A DNA stretch of 64,000 nt from Whitmania pigra (lineage: Eukaryota; Annelida; Clitellata; Hirudinida; Haemopidae). How positions within the stretch are numbered: position 1 is the stretch's first letter; each line of letters begins with the position of its first letter. The translations under genes and the position numbers were made by a program. Below the pieces are notes generated by a model that saw nothing but the letters and a program-made list of their open reading frames with translations, was not told the DNA's origin and did not search any database. This document shows positions 59,131-64,000 of this stretch, in pieces. The stretch is taken from positions 39,305 to 103,304 of the forward strand of contig JAJTWR010000120.1 of assembly GCA_021613335.1 (NCBI GenBank), written 5' to 3'.

Positions 59131-59334
59131 GTCGGATTCGTCCTTATAGGACCTAGATTCGAGAAGGCTGGTTTTGCGACGTTCCTCTTGTAGGACGGGG
59201 TGGTGAAAAAAATGATTCGTGGAAAAGACTACATATGGTTGTTATAAAAACTCCACATCAGAGAGAACGAAACGCTGTTTAAGAATGACATGGATTAACG
59301 GAAATGGGAAATTTACAAATGATACCGTATCGTC

Positions 59335-59406
59335 GGGGGTATAGCTCAGTGGCAGAGCATTCGACTGCAGATCGAGAGGTCGCCGGTTCAACTCAGGCTG
59401 CCCCCT
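59335..59406 (+). tRNA. tRNA-Cys(GCA), unit 6
   Basis: Canonical except for one T-stem change (CAGGC for CCGGC). Confidence 0.85.
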
Positions 59407-59609
59407 GTCGGGGTCGTCCTTATAGGACCTAGATTCGAGAAGGCTGGTTTTGCGACGTTCCTCTTGTAGACGGGTGGTGGAAAAAATGATTCGTGGAAAA
59501 GACTACATATGGTTGTTATAAAAACTCCACATCAGAGAGAACGAAACGCTTGTTTAAGAATGACATGGATTTACGGAAATGGGAAATTTAAAAATGCTAC
59601 CGGAACTTT

Positions 59610-59684
59610 GGGGTGGGTTAGGCTCAGTGGCAGAACATTCGACTGCAGATCGAGAGGTCGCCGGTTCAACTCCGGCTGCCCCCT
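59610..59684 (+). pseudogene. tRNA-Cys unit 7, disrupted
   Basis: The acceptor/box-A region is scrambled (GGGGTGGGTTAGGCTCAG) by inserted bases; from the D stem on it matches the others, with GAAC in the D stem. Likely a pseudogene. Confidence 0.75.
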
Positions 59685-59886
59685 GTCGGTGTCGTCCTTA
59701 TAGGACCTAGATTCGAGAAGGCGGGTTTTGCGACGTTCCTCTTGTAACCGGGTGGTGGAAAGAATGATTCGTGGAAAAGACTACATATGGTTGTTAGAAA
59801 AACTCCACATCAGAGAGAACGAAACGCTGTTTAAGAATGACATGGATTTACGGAAATGGGAAATTTAAAAATGCTACCGGAACGTT

Positions 59887-59957
59887 GGGGGTATAGCTCA
59901 GTGGCAGAACATTCGACTGCAGATCGAGAGGTCGCCGTTCAACTCCGGCTGCCCCCT
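59887..59957 (+). tRNA. tRNA-Cys(GCA), unit 8, T-arm deletion
   Basis: 71 nt, one G lost from the T stem (GCCGTTCAAC) and GAAC in the D stem. Box B is altered. Confidence 0.75.
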
Positions 59958-60158
59958 GTCGGTGTCGTCCTTATAGGACCTAGATTCGAGAAGGTGGTTT
60001 TGCGACGTTCCTCTTGTAGACGGGTGGTGGAAAAAATGATTCGTGGAAAAGACTACATATGGTTGTTATAAAAACTCCACATCAGAGAGAACGAATCGTT
60101 GTTTAAGAATGACATGGATTAACGGAAATGGGAAATTTAAAAATGCTACCGAATCGTC

Positions 60159-60230
60159 GGGGGTATAGCTCAGTGGCAGAGCATTCGACTGCAGATCGAG
60201 AGGTCGCCGGTTCAACTCCGGCTGCCCCCT
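60159..60230 (+). tRNA. tRNA-Cys(GCA), unit 9, canonical
   Basis: First fully paired copy from the left: acceptor GGGGGTA/TGCCCCC, D stem GCTC/GAGC, anticodon stem TTCGA/TCGAG with loop CTGCAGA, T stem GCCGG/CCGGC, discriminator T (the usual Cys identity base). Confidence 0.96.
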
Positions 60231-60426
60231 GTCGGAGTCGTCCTTATAGGACCTAGATTCGAGAAGGCGCGTTTTGCGACGTTCCTCTTGTAGACGGGTG
60301 GTGGAAAAAATGATTCGTGGAAAAGACTACATATGGTTCTTATAAAAACTCCACATGAGAACGAATCGCTGTTTAAGAATGACATGGATTTACGGAAATG
60401 AAATTTAAAAATGCTACCGCATCGTC

Positions 60427-60498
60427 GGGGGTATAGCTCAGTGGCAGAGCATTCGACTGCAGATCGAGAGGTCGCCGGTTCAACTCCGGCTGCCCCCT
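60427..60498 (+). tRNA. tRNA-Cys(GCA), unit 10, canonical
   Basis: Identical to unit 9. The trailer begins TGCGGATTCG; the next TTTT is at 60540-60543. Confidence 0.96.
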
Positions 60499-60699
60499 TG
60501 CGGATTCGTCCTTATAGGACCTAGATTCGAGAAGGCGCGTTTTGCGACGTTCCTCTTGTAGACGGGTGGTGGAAAAAATGATTCGTGGAAAAGACTACAT
60601 ATGGTTCTTAAAAAACTCCACATCAGAGAGAACGAATCGCTGTTTAAGAATGACATGGATTTACGGAAATGGGATATTTAAAAATGCTACCGAATCGTC

Positions 60700-60771
60700 G
60701 GGGGTATAGCTCAGTGGCAGAGCATTCGACTGCAGATCGAGAGGTCGCCGGTTCAACTCCGGCTGCCCCCT
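60700..60771 (+). tRNA. tRNA-Cys(GCA), unit 11, canonical
   Basis: Identical to unit 9. Trailer TGCGGATTTG, shared with units 21 and 22. Confidence 0.96.
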
Positions 60772-60972
60772 TGCGGATTTGTCCTTATAGGACCTAGATT
60801 CGAGAAGGCGCGTTTTGCGACGTTCCTCTTGTAGACGGGTGGTGGAAAAAATGATTCGTGGAAAAGACTACATATGGTTCTTAAAAAACTCCACATCAGA
60901 GAGAACGAATCGCTGTTTAAGAATGACATGGATTTACGGAAATGGGATATTTAAAAATGCTACCGAATCGTC

Positions 60973-61044
60973 GGGGGTATAGCTCAGTGGCAGAGCATTC
61001 GACTGCAGATCGAGAGGTCGCCGGTTCAACTCCGGCTGCCCCCT
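60973..61044 (+). tRNA. tRNA-Cys(GCA), unit 12, canonical
   Basis: Identical to unit 9. Trailer GTCGGATTCG. Confidence 0.96.
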
Positions 61045-61241
61045 GTCGGATTCGTCCTTATAGGACCTAGATTCGAGAAGGCGCGTTTTGCGACGTTCCT
61101 CTTGTAGACGGGTGGTGGAAAAAATGATTCGTGGAAAAGACTACATATGGTTCTTATAAAACTCCACATGAGAACGAATCGCTGTTTAAGAATGACATGG
61201 ATTTACGGAAATGGGAAATTTAAAAATGCTACCGAATCGTC

Positions 61242-61313
61242 GGGGGTATAGCTCAGTGGCAGAGCATTCGACTGCAGATCGAGAGGTCGCCGGTTCAACT
61301 CCGGCTGCCCCCT
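61242..61313 (+). tRNA. tRNA-Cys(GCA), unit 13, canonical
   Basis: Identical to unit 9. Preceded by a short 269-bp unit; trailer TTCGGATTCG. Confidence 0.96.
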
Positions 61314-61514
61314 TTCGGATTCGTCCTTATAGGACCTAGATTCGAGAAGGCGCGTTTTGCGACGTTCCTCTTGTAGACGGGTGGTGGAAAAAATGATTCG
61401 TGGAAAAGACTACATATGGTTCTTAAAAAACTCCACATCAGAGAGAACGAATCGCTGTTTAAGAATGACATGGATTTACGGAAATGGGATATTTAAAAAT
61501 GCTACCGAATCGTC

Positions 61515-61586
61515 GGGGGTATAGCTCAGTGGCAGAGCATTCGACTGCAGATCGAGAGGTCGCCGGTTCAACTCCGGCTGCCCCCT
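61515..61586 (+). tRNA. tRNA-Cys(GCA), unit 14, canonical
   Basis: Identical to unit 9. Trailer TGCGGATTCG. Confidence 0.96.
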
Positions 61587-61787
61587 TGCGGATTCGTCCT
61601 TATAGGACCTAGATTCGAGAAGGCGCGTTTTGCGACGTTCCTCTTGTAGACGGGTGGTGGAAAAAATGATTCGTGGAAAAGACTACATATGGTTCTTAAA
61701 AAACTCCACATCAGAGAGAACGAATCGCTGTTTAAGAATGACATGGATTTACGGAAATGGGATATTTAAAAATGCTACCGAATCGTC

Positions 61788-61859
61788 GGGGGTATAGCTC
61801 AGTGGCAGAGCATTCGACTGCAGATCGAGAGGTCGCCGGTTCAACTCCGGCTGCCCCCT
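61788..61859 (+). tRNA. tRNA-Cys(GCA), unit 15, canonical
   Basis: Identical to unit 9. Trailer GTCGGATTCG. Confidence 0.96.
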
Positions 61860-62061
61860 GTCGGATTCGTCCTTATAGGACCTAGATTCGAGAAGGCGCG
61901 TTTTGCGACGTTCCTCTTGTAGACGGGTGGTGGAAAGAATGATTCGTGGAAAAGACTACATATGGTTCTTAAAAAACTCCACATCAGAGAGAACGAATCG
62001 CTGTTTAAGAATGAACATGGATTTACGGAAATGGGATATTTAAAAATGCTACCGAATCGTC

Positions 62062-62133
62062 GGGGGTATAGCTCAGTGGCAGAGCATTCGACTGCAGATC
62101 GAGAGGTCGCCGGTTCAACTCCGGCTGCCCCCT
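62062..62133 (+). tRNA. tRNA-Cys(GCA), unit 16, canonical
   Basis: Identical to unit 9. One extra A in the upstream spacer (ATGAACATGG). Confidence 0.96.
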
Positions 62134-62334
62134 TTCGGATTCGTCCTTATAGGACCTAGATTCGAGAAGGCGCGTTTTGCGACGTTCCTCTTGTAGACGG
62201 GTGGTGGAAAAAATGATTCGTGGAAAAGACTACATATGGTTCTTAAAAAACTCCACATCAGAGAGAACGAATCGCTGTTTAAGAATGACATGGATTTACG
62301 GAAATGGGATATTTAAAAATGCTACCGAATCCTC

Positions 62335-62406
62335 GGGGGTATAGCTCAGTGGCAGAGCATTCGACTGCAGATCGAGAGGTCGCCGGTTCAACTCCGGCTG
62401 CCCCCT
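62335..62406 (+). tRNA. tRNA-Cys(GCA), unit 17, canonical
   Basis: Identical to unit 9. Leader reads AATCCTC where most have AATCGTC, as does unit 19. Confidence 0.96.
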
Positions 62407-62608
62407 GTCGGATTCGTCCTTATAGGACCTAGATTCGAGAAGGCTGGTTTTGCGACGTTCCTCTTGTAGACGGGTGGTGGAAAAAATGATTCGTGGAAAA
62501 GACTACATATGGTTGTTATAAAAACTCCACATCAGAGAGAACGAAACGCTGTTTAAGAATGACATGGATTAACGGAAATGGGAAATTTAAAAATGCTACC
62601 GAATCGTC

Positions 62609-62680
62609 GGGGGTATAGCTCAGTGGCAGAGCATTCGACTGCAGATCGAGAGGTCGCCGGTTCAACTCCGGCTGCCCCCT
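62609..62680 (+). tRNA. tRNA-Cys(GCA), unit 18, canonical
   Basis: Identical to unit 9, but its upstream spacer is of the left-end type (GGTTGTTA, GAACGAAACGC), a patch of that type within the other. Confidence 0.96.
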
Positions 62681-62881
62681 TTCGGATTCGTCCTTATAGG
62701 ACCTAGATTCGAGATGGCGCGTTTTGCGACGTTCCTCTTGTAGACGGGTGGTGGAAAAAATGATTCGTGGAAAAGACTACATATGGTTCTTAAAAAACTC
62801 CACATCAGAGAGAACGAATCGCTGTTTAAGAATGACATGGATTTACGGAAATGGGATATTTAAAAATGCTACCGAATCCTC

Positions 62882-62953
62882 GGGGGTATAGCTCAGTGGC
62901 AGAGCATTCGACTGCAGATCGAGAGGTCGCCGGTTCAACTCCGGCTGCCCCCT
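62882..62953 (+). tRNA. tRNA-Cys(GCA), unit 19, canonical
   Basis: Identical to unit 9. Trailer GTCGGAGTCG, as in unit 9. Confidence 0.96.
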
Positions 62954-63149
62954 GTCGGAGTCGTCCTTATAGGACCTAGATTCGAGAAGGCGCGTTTTGC
63001 GACGTTCCTCTTGTAGACGGGTGGTGGAAAAATGATTCGTGGAAAAGACTACATATGGTTCTTATAAAACTCCACATGAGAACGAATCGCTGTTTAAGAA
63101 TGACATGGATTTACGGAAACGGGAAATTTAAAAATGCTACCGCATCGTC

Positions 63150-63221
63150 GGGGGTATAGCTCAGTGGCAGAGCATTCGACTGCAGATCGAGAGGTCGCCG
63201 GTTCAACTCCGGCTGCCCCCT
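63150..63221 (+). tRNA. tRNA-Cys(GCA), unit 20, canonical
   Basis: Identical to unit 9. The 268-bp spacing and CATGAGAACG variant match unit 10. Confidence 0.96.
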
Positions 63222-63422
63222 TGCGGATTCGTCCTTATAGGACCTAGATTCGAGAAGGCGCGTTTTGCGACGTTCCTCTTGTAGACGGGTGGTGGAAAAA
63301 ATGATTCGTGGAAAAGACTACATATGGTTCTTAAAAAACTCCACATCAGAGAGAACGAATCGCTGTTTAAGAATGACATGGATTTACGGAAATGGGATAT
63401 TTAAAAATGCTACCGAATCGTC

Positions 63423-63494
63423 GGGGGTATAGCTCAGTGGCAGAGCATTCGACTGCAGATCGAGAGGTCGCCGGTTCAACTCCGGCTGCCCCCT
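63423..63494 (+). tRNA. tRNA-Cys(GCA), unit 21, canonical
   Basis: Identical to unit 9. Trailer TGCGGATTTG, as in unit 11. Confidence 0.96.
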
Positions 63495-63698
63495 TGCGGA
63501 TTTGTCCTTATAGGACCTAGATTCGAGAAGGCGCGTTTTGCGACGTTCCTCTTGTAGACGGGTGGTGGAAAAAATGATTCGTGGAAAAGACTACATATGG
63601 TTCTTAAAAAACTCCACATCAGAGAGAACGAATCGCTGTTTAAGAATGACATGGATTTACGGAAATGGGATATTTAAAAATGCTATGTACCGATCGTC

Positions 63699-63770
63699 GG
63701 GGGTATAGCTCAGTGGCAGAGCATTCGACTGCAGATCGAGAGGTCGCCGGTTCAACTCCGGCTGCCCCCT
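63699..63770 (+). tRNA. tRNA-Cys(GCA), unit 22, canonical
   Basis: Identical to unit 9. The leader has a small insertion (GCTATGTACCGATCG). Confidence 0.96.
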
Positions 63771-63971
63771 TGCGGATTTGTCCTTATAGGACCTAGATTC
63801 GAGAAGGCGCGTTTTGCGACGTTCCTCTTGTAGACGGGTGGTGGAAAAAATGATTCGTGGAAAAGACTACATATGGTTCTTAAAAAACTCCACATCAGAG
63901 AGAACGAATCGCTGTTTAAGAATGACATGGATTTACGGAAATAGGAAATTTAAAAATGCTACCGCATCGTC

Positions 63972-64000
63972 GGGGGTATAGCTCAGTGGCAGAGCATTCG
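63972..64000 (+). tRNA. tRNA-Cys(GCA), unit 23, cut by window end
   Basis: The first 29 nt match the canonical gene; the rest lies beyond the window. Confidence 0.9.

Larger units (their letters stand above)
57784..64000 (+). repeat. Tandem array of about 273-bp units, each with one tRNA-Cys gene
   Basis: Units of 268-277 bp repeat head to tail from a first spacer at 57784 to the end of the window, with no sign of stopping. Each unit has a 72-nt tRNA-Cys(GCA) gene, a trailer with CCTTATAGGACCTAGATTCG, a TTTT about 42 bases after the tRNA, a TTCCTCTTGTAGACGGGTGG block, ATGATTCGTGGAAAAGACTA, an ACTCCACAT block, and a TTTAAAAATGCTACC leader just before the next tRNA. Two spacer types can be told apart: GGTTGTTA with GAACGAAACGC, and GGTTCTTA with GAACGAATCGC. 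The left units are degraded in the tRNA; units 9-22 carry identical tRNA genes. Confidence 0.97.

Noticed and set aside
57784..64000. Protein-coding frames of 60-90 codons on both strands in the array
   Set aside because: They run across tRNA genes and spacer and recur simply because the DNA repeats; frame is lost wherever a unit has an indel.
57784..64000. CRISPR-like repeat-spacer pattern
   Set aside because: The whole 273-bp unit is conserved, including the parts between tRNAs; there are no unique spacers and this is a eukaryotic genome.

Overview
The window is nuclear DNA from an invertebrate animal. The genes have GT-AG introns, the intergenic DNA is AT-rich, and old DNA transposons and LINEs are everywhere. 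I cannot name the species. A glycine/glutamate-type anionic Cys-loop receptor and a secreted ADAMTS-like protease with small Cys-rich modules suggest a protostome or another non-vertebrate, but that is inference. Gene models were spliced by hand. Three of them (ion channel, hnRNP U-like, methyltransferase) keep one reading frame through every exon to a stop, which is the main support for their boundaries.

Layout. 1-7.3 kb: gene-poor, with a GC-rich promoter-like block near 2.7-3.0 kb, a decayed tRNA-Cys repeat unit at 4.6 kb and a decayed LINE 3' end on the minus strand at 5.0-5.9 kb. 7.3-15.6 kb (+): a complete 10-exon Cys-loop receptor subunit (489 aa). 16-17.5 kb: a Tigger/pogo remnant and one copy of a dispersed repeat. 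18.8-32.0 kb (+): a 16-exon hnRNP U-like gene coding for about 2693 aa, over three times the usual length because of one very long acidic exon. 33.4-34.1 kb (-): a hAT remnant. 34.9-45.7 kb (-): a secreted reprolysin-type metalloprotease with ADAMTS-like Cys-rich region and four C-terminal CCxTC modules. One of its introns holds two hAT elements and a Tc1 element. 46.4-50.3 kb (+): a CR1/L2-like LINE with ORF1 and a broken ORF2. 51.6-54.3 kb: a hAT remnant and reverse-oriented second copies of two dispersed repeats. 54.8-57.2 kb: an unrecognised membrane-protein gene (+) lying tail-to-tail with a VCPKMT-like lysine methyltransferase (-). 57.8-64.0 kb: a tandem array of about 273-bp units, each with one tRNA-Cys(GCA) gene; 22 are complete and a 23rd is cut by the window edge.

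The protein genes do not form a pathway; they are ordinary neighbours in a eukaryotic genome. The most unusual items are the tRNA-Cys array (with a relic unit 53 kb away), the giant acidic insertion between the SAP and SPRY domains of the hnRNP U-like protein, the four-module tail of the metalloprotease, and the two dispersed repeat families present as inverted copies about 37-42 kb apart.
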